A stretch of 45,490 bases of DNA from Micromonospora wenchangensis (GTDB taxonomy: Bacteria; Actinomycetota; Actinomycetes; Mycobacteriales; Micromonosporaceae), in contig NZ_MZMV01000055.1 in NCBI RefSeq assembly GCF_002210435.1, positions 1-45,490 on the forward strand. The letters are read 5' to 3'. Shown here piece by piece: positions 8,346-15,949 of the stretch. The position numbers and the translations under genes were made by a program. The notes beneath the pieces are model-generated. The model was not told where the DNA came from, searched no databases, and saw nothing but the letters and a program-made list of their open reading frames with translations. How positions within the stretch are numbered: the stretch's first letter is position 1; each line of letters begins with the position of its first letter.

Positions 8346-8669
8346 TCACATCCGGTTCGTGCCCTGCTGCCCCCGGTGGGGATGTGCTCGGCTTACCCAC
8401 GCCGGGGGGTCGGTAGTCGGCGGCGCGGCCGGCGACGCCGGGGCGAGGCCGGACCAGAGCATGCGGCGCAGCACGACGACCGCGACCGCCGACGCCAGCG
8501 CCGGCCAGCCCGGCCCGCCGGCCAGCCGCAGCAGGCCCGCCGCGACCAGCAGGTCCAGCAGGACCCGCAGGGCGGTCCGCCAGGACCCGACGGTCAGCAG
8601 CACCGCGCCGCCGACACCGAGGGCGAGCGTGCTCACCACGGTGGCGAGCGGCACCGCGAGGTCGGTCAT
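8346..8669 (-). CDS. Small membrane protein paired with DUF1622 protein
   Basis: 107 residues with two or three hydrophobic helices (about 7-27, 33-50 and 55-70) and a polar Pro-rich C-terminal tail. I recognise no named family. Its start codon overlaps the stop of the DUF1622 gene (ATGA at 8666-8669), so translation is coupled and the two products are probably made together, perhaps as a complex. The helix pattern recalls the DUF1622 neighbour, but the sequences do not look homologous. Confidence 0.7.
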   Translation of the reverse strand: MTDLAVPLATVVSTLALGVGGAVLLTVGSWRTALRVLLDLLVAAGLLRLAGGPGWPALASAVAVVVLRRMLWSGLAPASPAAPPTTDPPAWVSRAHPHRGQQGTNRM

Positions 8670-9073
8670 CCGGGGGTCCCACCGCTGCCGCCCGGGGCCG
8701 GCCGCGGGTCGCGGCTCGGCCCGTCACCGGCGTCCACCTGCCGTTTCTCCTGGGCGATCTCCCGGCGCAGCACGACGTTCAACGCGGTCCGGATGGTGGC
8801 GATCGCCGCCAGCTGACCGAGCTGGGCGAAGGTCGGCGACACCGCGGTCCGCAGGATGTCCGCCGCCAGTTGGAACTCCAGGCCGAGGGTGAGGAACCGG
8901 CCGAGGGAGAGCCGGATCGGGGTGAACACGGCGGCGCTGCGGTGCCGCAGTCCCTCGACCACGATCCGCAGCGCCGCCCAGAGCGCACCGACGACGATGA
9001 CTGTCGCGCCGATGGTCTCCACGACCCCCACCACGACCGCGTCGCCGTGGCGCAGCAGCTCGTCCAGCCTCAC
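8666..9073 (-). CDS. DUF1622 family membrane protein
   Basis: 135 residues. Helix 1 is at about 13-38 (VVVGVVETIGATVIVVGALWAAL). A conserved cytoplasmic-type segment with RLSLGRFLTLGLEFQLAADILRTAV follows, the signature of DUF1622, then a second hydrophobic helix (FAQLGQLAAIATIRTALNVVL) and a polar tail from about 112. The family has no established function. It heads a three-gene operon (DUF1622, membrane protein, small acidic protein) ending at the terminator 8080-8118. Confidence 0.82.
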   Translation of the reverse strand: MRLDELLRHGDAVVVGVVETIGATVIVVGALWAALRIVVEGLRHRSAAVFTPIRLSLGRFLTLGLEFQLAADILRTAVSPTFAQLGQLAAIATIRTALNVVLRREIAQEKRQVDAGDGPSRDPRPAPGGSGGTPG

Positions 9074-9111
9074 CGGGTGGCGTTACCCGCCCGCACCCCG
9101 GCTAGTCGGAG

Positions 9112-9699
9112 TCAGGACAGCTCCCGTACCGCCTCCAGGATCAGCCACAGGCCGCAGATGGCGAAGAGCACCGCCGCGCCGTAGCGGATGGTCCGCTCCG
9201 GCAGGTGCCGGCCGAGCAGCCGGCCGACCAGGATCGCCAACGCGTCGGCGGCCACCATGCCCAGCGTCGAGCCGAGCCAGGTGCCGAACCAGCCGTACTT
9301 GGTGGCCAGGGTGATGGTGGCGAGCATCGTCTTGTCGCCCAGCTCGGCCAGGAAGAACGCGACACCGACGGCGAAGATGGCGGACTTGCCGGTCTTCTCC
9401 GCCTTGCGCTTCTCCTCCTCGGTGAGCTTGTCGCCACGCAGCGTCCACACGCCGAAGCCGAGGAACGCCAGGCCGGCGGCCAGCGAGATCCACCCGGTGG
9501 GCAGCGCCGCGTTCAGGCCGACGCCGATCGCCACCGAGGCCAGGTGCACGATCGCGGTGGCGACGGTGATGCCGATCAGCACCGGGACCGTCTTGAACCG
9601 GGTGGCGAACGTGAGCGCCATGAGCTGGGACTTGTCCCCCAGCTCGGCGACGAAGATGACGCCGAAGCTGACAACCAGCGCGACGAGGAAACCGTCCAT
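9112..9699 (-). CDS. TMEM165/GDT1 family manganese exporter (MneA-like)
   Basis: 195 residues, six predicted transmembrane helices arranged as two homologous halves, each with the family signature: VAELGDKSQL in helix 1 and LAELGDKTML in helix 4. A charged loop (LRGDKLTEEEKRKAEKTGK) separates the halves. UPF0016/GDT1 proteins exchange Mn2+ or Ca2+ for protons; bacterial members under yybP-ykoY control export excess Mn2+. The ATG at 9699 has GGAAGG upstream. The Mn2+ riboswitch immediately upstream (9735-9870) strongly supports manganese as the physiological substrate. Single-gene transcription unit. Confidence 0.93.
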   Translation of the reverse strand: MDGFLVALVVSFGVIFVAELGDKSQLMALTFATRFKTVPVLIGITVATAIVHLASVAIGVGLNAALPTGWISLAAGLAFLGFGVWTLRGDKLTEEEKRKAEKTGKSAIFAVGVAFFLAELGDKTMLATITLATKYGWFGTWLGSTLGMVAADALAILVGRLLGRHLPERTIRYGAAVLFAICGLWLILEAVRELS

Positions 9700-9734
9700 G
9701 AGGAACCTTCCCGATCAGGCCGGGAGGAGGTGAC

Positions 9735-9870
9735 GGGGCGACCTCGACCCGGCTGTGTGACAGCCTGAGTCGAAGGTCTCGCCCGCCCCACCGCTGGTGG
9801 GGCCGCGTGGCCGGGTGCGGAACGCACCAGTGTGTCGACCACGACATTGGGGGCTACTCCCCTTCGCCCC
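9735..9870 (-). promoter_or_regulatory. yybP-ykoY manganese riboswitch
   Basis: Read on the minus strand, the leader begins with GGGGAGTAGCC (from 9862), the hallmark of the yybP-ykoY aptamer, and later has GAGACCTTCGACTCAGGC (9780-9763), which carries the second conserved internal loop. The ends pair: GGGGCGA (9870-9864) with TCGCCCC (9741-9735) forms a P1 helix. Downstream, CCTCCTCCCG can pair with CGGGAAGG, which contains the ribosome binding site of the exporter gene, so translational control is plausible. The Mn2+ specificity is established for the class. Confidence 0.85.
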
Positions 9871-9873
9871 GCC

Positions 9874-9879
9874 AGCCTA
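9874..9879 (-). promoter_or_regulatory. -10 box of the manganese riboswitch transcript
   Basis: TAGGCT on the minus strand, a TANNNT actinomycete -10, placed so that transcription starts at about 9868-9867, at the first bases of the riboswitch. Confidence 0.5.
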
Positions 9880-10009
9880 ACCGACCGGCCCGACCGGCCG
9901 GTGCGCCGGGTGCGCCACGTCACCCCGCAGGGTGCCCGTCGACGCCCCGACGCACCGGGCCGGCGGTGTCGTCACCGACGGTCGGGCCCGGTCGGCGGCG
10001 GACCGGCCG

Positions 10010-10031
10010 GCCTGACCGCCGGCGGTCAGGC
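10010..10031. repeat. Perfect 22-bp palindrome spanning the egtD stop codon
   Basis: GCCTGACCGCC (10010-10020) is followed directly by its reverse complement (10021-10031). The egtD stop codon (10026-10028) is inside it. It may act as the 3' hairpin of the egt transcript or as a protein site; the lack of a loop makes an ordinary terminator less certain. Confidence 0.5.
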
Positions 10032-10997
10032 GGCGCGGGCCAGGGTGACCCCGAACAGGCCGTCCGGGTCGGTCCAGAACTCCGTCGGCAGGAACCCGGC
10101 CGCCGTCAGCTCCGCGCCGATCCCCGCCGGCCGGAACTTCGCCGACACCTCCGTGCGCAGCTCCTCGTCGGCGGCGAAGTCGACGGTCAGGTCGAGGGCG
10201 TCGACGCGGACCCGCATCGGGCGTCGGGCCCGCAGCCGCATCTCGATCCACTCCCGCGCCGGGTCCCAGTGGGCGACGTGGGCGAACGCGTCCGGGTCGA
10301 AGTCGGCGGCCAGCTCCCGGTTGATCACCCGCAGCACGTTGCGGTTGAACTCGGCGGTGACCCCGGCCGCGTCGTCGTACGCCGGCACGATCACCGCCGG
10401 GTCCTTGACCAGGTCGGTGCCGACGAGCAGGTGGTCGCCCGGCTCCAGGGCGGCGCGCATGGCGGCCAGGAAGTCGGCCCGCTCGGCCGGCACCAGGTTG
10501 CCGATGGTGCCGCCCAGGAAGACCACCAACCGGCGACCGCCGGTCGGCAGCCGGTCGAGTTGCCTGGTGAAGTCGCCGACGATGCCGCGTACCCGCAGCG
10601 CCGGATAGTCGGTGGCGATCTGCGCGGTGGACTGCCGCAGCGCGCTCACCGACACGTCCAGCGGCACGAAGGTGCCCAGCCCGCCGTGCCGGGTGAACGC
10701 GTCCAGCAGCAGCCGGGTCTTCTCCGAGGAACCGGAGCCCAGCTCGATCAGGGTCTTCGCCCCGGTCGCCGCCGCGATGTCGGGCGCCCGGACGGCCAGC
10801 ACGGCCCGTTCCGCCCGGGTCGGGTAGTACTCCGGCAGCCGGGTGATCTCCTCGAACAACTCGCTGCCCCGGGCGTCGTAGAACCACTTCGGGGGCAGCC
10901 ACTTGGGGTCGGCGGCCAGCCCGGTCCGCACGTCGGACCGCAACGCCCGGTCGAGGTCCCGTTCCTCCAGGTAGATCTCCAGCGGTTCCGCGCTCAT
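10026..10997 (-). CDS. egtD: L-histidine N(alpha)-methyltransferase EgtD
   Basis: 323 residues, full length. EgtD uses three S-adenosylmethionine molecules to convert histidine to hercynine, the first step of ergothioneine synthesis, in the cytoplasm. Visible signatures are WLPPKWFYDARGSELFEEI (33-51), LPEYYPTR (54-61), the SAM-binding ELGSGSSEKT (85-94) and FLGGTIGN (160-167). The ATG has a GGGAGAGGA ribosome binding site and lies 40 nt after egtC. It is the last gene of egtA-B-C-D. A palindrome covers its stop codon. Confidence 0.96.
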   Translation of the reverse strand: MSAEPLEIYLEERDLDRALRSDVRTGLAADPKWLPPKWFYDARGSELFEEITRLPEYYPTRAERAVLAVRAPDIAAATGAKTLIELGSGSSEKTRLLLDAFTRHGGLGTFVPLDVSVSALRQSTAQIATDYPALRVRGIVGDFTRQLDRLPTGGRRLVVFLGGTIGNLVPAERADFLAAMRAALEPGDHLLVGTDLVKDPAVIVPAYDDAAGVTAEFNRNVLRVINRELAADFDPDAFAHVAHWDPAREWIEMRLRARRPMRVRVDALDLTVDFAADEELRTEVSAKFRPAGIGAELTAAGFLPTEFWTDPDGLFGVTLARAA

Positions 10998-11037
10998 GTC
11001 GTCCTCTCCCGCACCGAGAAGGTGCTGTCCCGTCCGG

Positions 11038-11799
11038 TCAATCCAGTTCGCCGACGTGCACGCCGTCCGGTCCCGCCCGGACCCACCGCCGGTCGGGCAC
11101 CTCCCGCCAGCCGGGCGCGTCGTCCACCGGCTCGGAGGCCAGCAGCGCCGTGCCGTCGTCGGCGCGCACCGACAACGCGTGGCCCCACACGCTCGCCACC
11201 ACCGACACGCCGTCGGTGAGCAGCAGGTTCAGCCGTGATCCCGGGGCCGCGGCGGCCACCTCCCGGACGGTCGCGACGACCGCCCCGGTCGGCGACGCGC
11301 CGGCCCGCAGCCGGTGCCGGACCAGCGCCCACAGCAGCGCCGAGTCGGTCGGCGCGTCGAGGGTGAGCAGGTCCCGCACCGGCAGGTCGCCGGCCGGCCC
11401 GACCACCGAGTCCGGCCAGCCGCGCACCACCCCGTTGTGGCTGAACAGCCACCGTCCCTCGGCGAACGGCGCGGCGGCGCTCTCCTGCACCGGCATGCCG
11501 ACCGTGCCGGAGCGCACCGCCGCCAGCACCGCGCCGGAGGTGGTCACCGCGGCCAGTTCGGGCAGCGTCGGGTCGGACCAGATCGGGCCGGCCCGGCGGT
11601 ACCGCACCGGGGCCCCGCCGCGACCGTCGTCCCCGCCGGTGCCGGGGTACCAGCCGACGCCGAAGCCGTCGGCGTTGACCGTGCCGCCGCCGCGCATGTC
11701 CCGGGGGGCCCAGGACTGCCGGACCAGCGAGTGCGGCGGGTCGTACAGCAGCGACCGCAGGGTCACCGGGGGGCCGAGGTACGCCAGGTGCCGGCACAT
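11038..11799 (-). CDS. egtC: Ergothioneine biosynthesis glutamine amidotransferase-like hydrolase EgtC
   Basis: 253 residues. EgtC removes the gamma-glutamyl group from the EgtB sulfoxide product. It opens MCRHLAYLGPP, so after Met removal Cys2 is the N-terminal nucleophile of a class II amidotransferase fold; NADGFGVGWY and LFSHNGVVRGW are the expected substrate-loop motifs. The frame continues upstream to 11967, but the MCRH start at 11799 is fixed by the nucleophile and has GAGGCGG upstream. It is 16 nt downstream of egtB. Confidence 0.95.
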   Translation of the reverse strand: MCRHLAYLGPPVTLRSLLYDPPHSLVRQSWAPRDMRGGGTVNADGFGVGWYPGTGGDDGRGGAPVRYRRAGPIWSDPTLPELAAVTTSGAVLAAVRSGTVGMPVQESAAAPFAEGRWLFSHNGVVRGWPDSVVGPAGDLPVRDLLTLDAPTDSALLWALVRHRLRAGASPTGAVVATVREVAAAAPGSRLNLLLTDGVSVVASVWGHALSVRADDGTALLASEPVDDAPGWREVPDRRWVRAGPDGVHVGELD

Positions 11800-11815
11800 C
11801 AGGCGACGCCGCCTC

Positions 11816-13153
11816 TCACCCGTGGGCCTCCTCGGGCCGGGCGTCACGGGCGCAGCGGAAACCGCTGAAGATCTGCCGCCGGATCGGGTGGTCCCAGTTG
11901 CGGAAGGTGCCCCGGCAGGCCGCCCGGTCGGTGCCGAACGAGCCGCCGCGCAGCACCCGGTAGTCACCGCCGAAGAACACCTCCGAATACTCCCGGTAGG
12001 GGAAGACGGCGAAGCCGGGATGGCCGTGGAAGGGGCTCGCCGTCCACTCCCAGACGTCGCCGATGAGCTGGTGCACGCCGAGCGGCGAGGCGCCCGCCGG
12101 GTAGGCCCCGACCGGCGCCGGCCACAGGTGCCGCTGCCCCAGGTTGGCGTGCTCGGCGGTCGGCTCGTCGTCGCCCCACGGCCAGCGCCGGGACCGGCCG
12201 GTCACCGGGTCCCAGCGGGCCGCCTTCTCCCACTCCGCCTCGGTCGGCAGCCGTTTGCCGGCCCACCTCGCGTACGCCTGCGCCTCGTGCCAGCAGACGT
12301 GCACCACCGGCTCGTCGTCGCGTACCGGGGCCCACCGGCCGAACCGCTGGTACGCCCAGCCGTCGCCGTCGCGTCGCCAGTGCATCGGCGCGGTCAGCCC
12401 GGCCTCGGTGCGGTGCCGCCAGCCGGCCGCGCTCCACCAGCGCGGGTCGTCGTACCCGCCGTCGGCGAGGAACTCCCGGTACGCGCCGTTGCTGACCGGC
12501 GCGGCGTCGATGACGTACGCGGGCAGGTCGACGGTGTGCGCCGGACGTTCGTTGTCCAGCGCCCACGGGTCGGTCGAGGTGCCCATGGTGAACGGCCCCG
12601 CCGGCACCAGCACCTCGGCGGCAACCCGGGCCCGGGGTTCGGGGGGCGGGGGCGCGTCGAGCACCGGCGGCCCGGAGCGCAGCTGGTGGGTGGCGAGCAT
12701 GGTCTCGTCGTGCTGCTGCTCGTGCTGCACGATCATGCCGAAGACGAAGCCGTCGGTGACCAGCGGCCGCTCGGTGAACCGGACCCCGTCGAGCAGGTCG
12801 TGCACCTTGTCCCGCACGGTCGCCACGTAGGCCCGTGCCTCGGCCGGGGGCAGCAGCGGCAGGGAGGGGCGGTCCCTGCGGGGCTGTTTGAACGCGTCGT
12901 ACAGGTCGTCGATGTCGCGCCGCACCGGCTCCCGCCCGCCGACGTCGCGGACCAGCCACAGTTCCTCCTGGTTGCCCACGTGGGCGAGATCCCAGACCAG
13001 GGGGGACATCAGCGTCGAGTGCTGCCGGACCAGGTCGTCGTCGTCGACCGCGCCGGTCAACGCGTCGGTACGGGCCCGGGTCCGGGCGAGTTCGGCGGCG
13101 ATCCGGCTGCGCAGCGGCTCGGGCTGCGCGCCCGGCTGTTCGGTGGTGGTCAC
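11816..13153 (-). CDS. egtB: Hercynine oxygenase EgtB (sulfoxide synthase)
   Basis: 445 residues. EgtB is the non-haem iron enzyme joining hercynine and gamma-glutamylcysteine to form a sulfoxide. The N-terminal DinB-like domain has H58 (DLAHVGNQEE) and the HX3HXE motif HEQQHDE (144-150), giving the three-His iron site. The C-terminal formylglycine-generating-enzyme-like domain shows VCWHEAQAYARWAGKRLPTE, GDVWEWTAS and RVLRGGSF. The GTG start at 13153 overlaps the egtA stop (GTGA), indicating coupled translation; the longer open frame upstream is the antisense-like shadow of egtA. Confidence 0.96.
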   Translation of the reverse strand: MTTTEQPGAQPEPLRSRIAAELARTRARTDALTGAVDDDDLVRQHSTLMSPLVWDLAHVGNQEELWLVRDVGGREPVRRDIDDLYDAFKQPRRDRPSLPLLPPAEARAYVATVRDKVHDLLDGVRFTERPLVTDGFVFGMIVQHEQQHDETMLATHQLRSGPPVLDAPPPPEPRARVAAEVLVPAGPFTMGTSTDPWALDNERPAHTVDLPAYVIDAAPVSNGAYREFLADGGYDDPRWWSAAGWRHRTEAGLTAPMHWRRDGDGWAYQRFGRWAPVRDDEPVVHVCWHEAQAYARWAGKRLPTEAEWEKAARWDPVTGRSRRWPWGDDEPTAEHANLGQRHLWPAPVGAYPAGASPLGVHQLIGDVWEWTASPFHGHPGFAVFPYREYSEVFFGGDYRVLRGGSFGTDRAACRGTFRNWDHPIRRQIFSGFRCARDARPEEAHG

Positions 13154-14385
13154 CGGTCTCCCCTCTGCGCCGCGGCGATCCGTCGGCGGAGCCCGCGGTC
13201 GATCTCGTGGTGGATGTCGGTCGGCAGGTCGAGCGTCGGTAGCGTCTCCCGGGCCAGGTCGAGCAGGGCCGCGGCGGCCCTCGCCAGGGCCGGGTCGGCC
13301 AGCCCACGCCGGGCGGCGGTGCGCCAGCGGTCGGCCACCGGCGTGGCGATCGTCCGGGTCGCCCGGACCGTCCGGTCGTCGCCCAGCAGCGCGGTCAGCA
13401 CGGCCAGCGGGAGCGTCCAGTCCCGGCCGGGTTGGGCGTCGAGGTAGCGGACCTCCAGGTAGCCGCGCGGGCGTACCGGTGGGAAGAGGGTGCTGACGTG
13501 GTATTCCAGGTCGTCGGTGGTGGGCGGGTCGGGCAGTGCCCCGGCTATCCAGTCGGCGAACGTGACCCCGGGCGGGGGCGTCCAGTCCGGGCCGTCGTGG
13601 CGCAGGCACAGCAACGGTGCGGCGAGGACGTACTCCGTCCAGGCGGCGACCGGGTCCCGGTCCGGCTGCTGCGCCGACCAGACCGGGCCGGTGCGGGCCG
13701 GGTCGATGTCCAGCCAGGCGGCCATCCGGGCGGACGCCCAGCCGGTGGGCCGGCCGGCGTGCCGGTCGGCGGTGGCGAAGGCCGCCACCAGCGGTGGCCC
13801 GATGGCGTGCACCGCCGCCCAACGCTCGGCGAGGCCGGCGGCCGGGCCGACGTCGAGGCAGACCTGGAGGCCGGCGGTGCTGTACATCATGGTCTGCCCG
13901 GCCGGGCCGCGCCGGTCGAAGACGCAGCGCATGGCGCGGTAGCGCGGGGTGTCGACCACCGGGCGGGGGGCCCGCCACGGGTCGATGCCGGTCCGCCCGC
14001 GCACCAGTCCGGCACGGGCGAGCAGGGCGTCAAGTTCGTCGATGTCGGCCTGGGTGGCCGAGACCAGCGCGGCGACCGAGGATCGCGGCGCGGTGGACAC
14101 CTCCACCTGGCCGCCCGGCTCGACGGTCACGGTGCTGCCGTGCCGCAGGGGGCGGGCCGGGCCGGTGTCGTCCAGGGTGGGTGGGCTGTGTGGCCCGAGT
14201 GCCGCTCGTAGCCGCGCCCGGTCCAGTGGCCGGGCGGGGTCGGCGGCGTCGTGGACGGTCCATTCCAGTTCGACGCCGGTGAGGGTGGGTGGCCCGGTCT
14301 TGAAGCAGATGCGGGCCAGATGCCCGGCCGCCCCGGCGACCTCGCCGAGCACGGTCGACCGGTCCAGCCCCGGCGACGTCACCAC
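13150..14385 (-). CDS. egtA: Glutamate-cysteine ligase EgtA
   Basis: About 411 residues. EgtA makes gamma-glutamylcysteine, the sulfur donor used by EgtB. It belongs to the GCS2 ligase fold: FKTGPPTLTGVELEW near the N-terminus, STAPRSSVAALV, TMMYSTAGLQVCLD and YHVSTLFPPVRPRGYLEVRYLD are typical. An ATG at 14463 would add a 26-residue low-complexity head (GPAHGGPAYRPARPYP). I prefer GTG 14385 (or the adjacent GTG 14382), which has GGGAGGGGA about 8 nt upstream. It is first in the egtA-B-C-D operon and overlaps egtB by 4 nt. Confidence 0.93.
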   Translation of the reverse strand: MVTSPGLDRSTVLGEVAGAAGHLARICFKTGPPTLTGVELEWTVHDAADPARPLDRARLRAALGPHSPPTLDDTGPARPLRHGSTVTVEPGGQVEVSTAPRSSVAALVSATQADIDELDALLARAGLVRGRTGIDPWRAPRPVVDTPRYRAMRCVFDRRGPAGQTMMYSTAGLQVCLDVGPAAGLAERWAAVHAIGPPLVAAFATADRHAGRPTGWASARMAAWLDIDPARTGPVWSAQQPDRDPVAAWTEYVLAAPLLCLRHDGPDWTPPPGVTFADWIAGALPDPPTTDDLEYHVSTLFPPVRPRGYLEVRYLDAQPGRDWTLPLAVLTALLGDDRTVRATRTIATPVADRWRTAARRGLADPALARAAAALLDLARETLPTLDLPTDIHHEIDRGLRRRIAAAQRGDR

Positions 14386-14526
14386 GAGACGGTCCCCTCC
14401 CGACGCAGGGTACGGCCGTGCCGGCCGGTAGGCAGGGCCGCCGTGGGCCGGCCCGTCCTCCATCTTCTGTCTCGGGGACCGATCCCGCAGACCCGACGGG
14501 AAGAAATATTTGTGAAGCCTTTTCGA
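14386..14526 (-). promoter_or_regulatory. Promoter region of the egt operon
   Basis: 141-bp gap upstream of egtA. It contains a conspicuous AT-rich island around 14500-14540 (GAAGAAATATTTGTGAAG on the plus strand), unlike anything in the flanking genes and the obvious candidate for the egt promoter. I cannot assign -35 and -10 boxes with confidence. No hairpin follows the leftward membrane-protein gene that ends at 14527, so read-through into egt is possible. Confidence 0.5.
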
Positions 14527-15309
14527 CTAGTTCTTGTGGCCGGGCCCGCCGCCGGGGCCGGCCGGACCGCCGGTGCTGGCGGCGGGCCCGCCGGTGGCTG
14601 AGGGTGGCCCGCCAGTGCCGCCGGCCGGACCGGCCGGTGGGTGCTCCGGGACCAGGGTGCGGCAGTACGCCTCCACCCGGTCGGTCCCGCCCGCGGCGGC
14701 CACCAGGTCGGCGTAGCCGGGCTTGGTCAGCGCCTTGGCCCGCTGCGGGGGCGGCTTGGCCAGGTACGCCCGGCACTGCCCGACCAGCTTGCCGGCGCTC
14801 GCCGGCCCGCTGTGGCCGGGCGGTGCGGGGGGTGCCGAGGGGCCGCCACCGGGCGCGGTGCCGCCGGGGCGACGCGACGGGCTCTGCCGGGACGGGTCGG
14901 ACCGGTGCGGGGACGGTGGGGTCGATCCGGTCCCGGTGACGGACGGGACGGGTCCGGGCACCCGCTCGGCGGGACGGTCAAGGGTCACCGCGGCGAAGGC
15001 CACCCCGGCGGTGGCGGTGGCGGCCAGCGCGGCGATCCAGGCCACCACGCCGGTAGTGAGCCGGGGACGCCGCCGGCCGGCCGGGGCGGGCCCGGGTGCC
15101 GCCGCGCCCCGGGCGGCCCGGAACGCCGCCAGCGCCGCCTGCTCGCCGGCGAGTTCGTCGGGTCGGGCCGGCGCGGCGGCTGCGGCCAGCAACCGGGTGA
15201 GCGGGTCGTCGGTGGACGGCGGGGCCCCGGGCCCGGTCGGACCGAGCAGCCGCTCGGCCTCGGCCCGGCTGACCGGCCGGCCGGAGCGGGCCGACCGGCG
15301 GAGGTTCAT
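14527..15309 (-). CDS. Single-pass membrane protein, probable partner of the ECF sigma factor
   Basis: 260 residues. A cytoplasmic N-terminal part (1-83) is followed by one transmembrane helix (about 84-108) and an extracytoplasmic Pro/Gly/Ser-rich region containing a short conserved-looking module with two Cys (GQCRAYLAKPP...VEAYCRTLVPEHP) and a Gly/Pro-rich tail. The ATG at 15309 has GGGGAG 5 nt upstream and lies 16 nt after the sigma gene. Position and topology suggest an anti-sigma factor, but the usual HxxxCxxC zinc motif is absent, so the role is inferred from context only. Confidence 0.7.
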   Translation of the reverse strand: MNLRRSARSGRPVSRAEAERLLGPTGPGAPPSTDDPLTRLLAAAAAPARPDELAGEQAALAAFRAARGAAAPGPAPAGRRRPRLTTGVVAWIAALAATATAGVAFAAVTLDRPAERVPGPVPSVTGTGSTPPSPHRSDPSRQSPSRRPGGTAPGGGPSAPPAPPGHSGPASAGKLVGQCRAYLAKPPPQRAKALTKPGYADLVAAAGGTDRVEAYCRTLVPEHPPAGPAGGTGGPPSATGGPAASTGGPAGPGGGPGHKN

Positions 15310-15325
15310 CCAGTCTCCCCTCATG

Positions 15326-15949
15326 TCAGCCGTCCGCCGGCTCGGCCCGCGACGCGTGCGGCGTCGGCCGGGGGCGGGGCGGGGTGACCCGCCCGTCGTC
15401 GGACGACCGGGGGGCGTCGCCGCGTTCCAGCATCGCGGCCAGCCGGCGCAGCCCCCGGTGAGCGGCCGTACGGACGGCACCCGGCCGGCGGCCGAGCACC
15501 CGGCCGGCGGTCTCGGCGTCGAGCCCGATGACCGCCCGCAGCAGCACCGCCTCGGCCTCCCGGGGCGGCAGGGTGGCGATCAACGCCAGCGCGGACTCGG
15601 TGCCGATCGTCTCGCCGGCCCGTTCGGCGGTGTCGGCGTCGCCGGCGAGGTCGGTGAGGGCCTGGACGGGCACCGGCAGGGACGGGCGGCGACGCTGCCG
15701 GCGGAGGTGGTCCATGGCCCGGTTCCGGGCGATGGTCACCGCCCAGGCGCGGAACTCGCCGCCGGTGAACCGGGACAGGTCCCGGGCGATCTGCAACCAG
15801 GTCTCGGAGGCCACGTCCTCGGCATCGGGGCCGACGAGCGCGGTGAGGTAGCGCAGCAGGCCCGGTTGGAGGCTGCGGTAGAGGATCCGGAACGACTCCT
15901 CGTCGCCGGCCTGCGCCGCCGCGACCGCCCCGGTCAGGTCGTCGGTCAC
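15326..15949 (-). CDS. ECF-type RNA polymerase sigma factor
   Basis: 207 residues. Region 2 is visible as FRILYRSLQPGLLRYLTALVGP, DAEDVASETWLQIARDL and FRAWAVTIARNRAMDHLRR; region 4 as LIATLPPREAEAVLLRAVIGLDAETAGRVLGRRPGAVRTAAHRGLRRLA. This is a two-domain ECF sigma factor. The GTG start at 15949 gives the expected N-terminus; the frame upstream is Arg/Pro-rich and unlikely to be coding. The downstream membrane-protein gene, 16 nt away, is the likely regulator. Confidence 0.9.
   Translation of the reverse strand: MTDDLTGAVAAAQAGDEESFRILYRSLQPGLLRYLTALVGPDAEDVASETWLQIARDLSRFTGGEFRAWAVTIARNRAMDHLRRQRRRPSLPVPVQALTDLAGDADTAERAGETIGTESALALIATLPPREAEAVLLRAVIGLDAETAGRVLGRRPGAVRTAAHRGLRRLAAMLERGDAPRSSDDGRVTPPRPRPTPHASRAEPADG

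Noticed and set aside
6139..8892. 917-codon plus-strand frame over the dehydratase
   Set aside because: Out-of-frame shadow of the dehydratase gene, running through a strong terminator at 8080-8118 and antisense to the DUF1622 operon.
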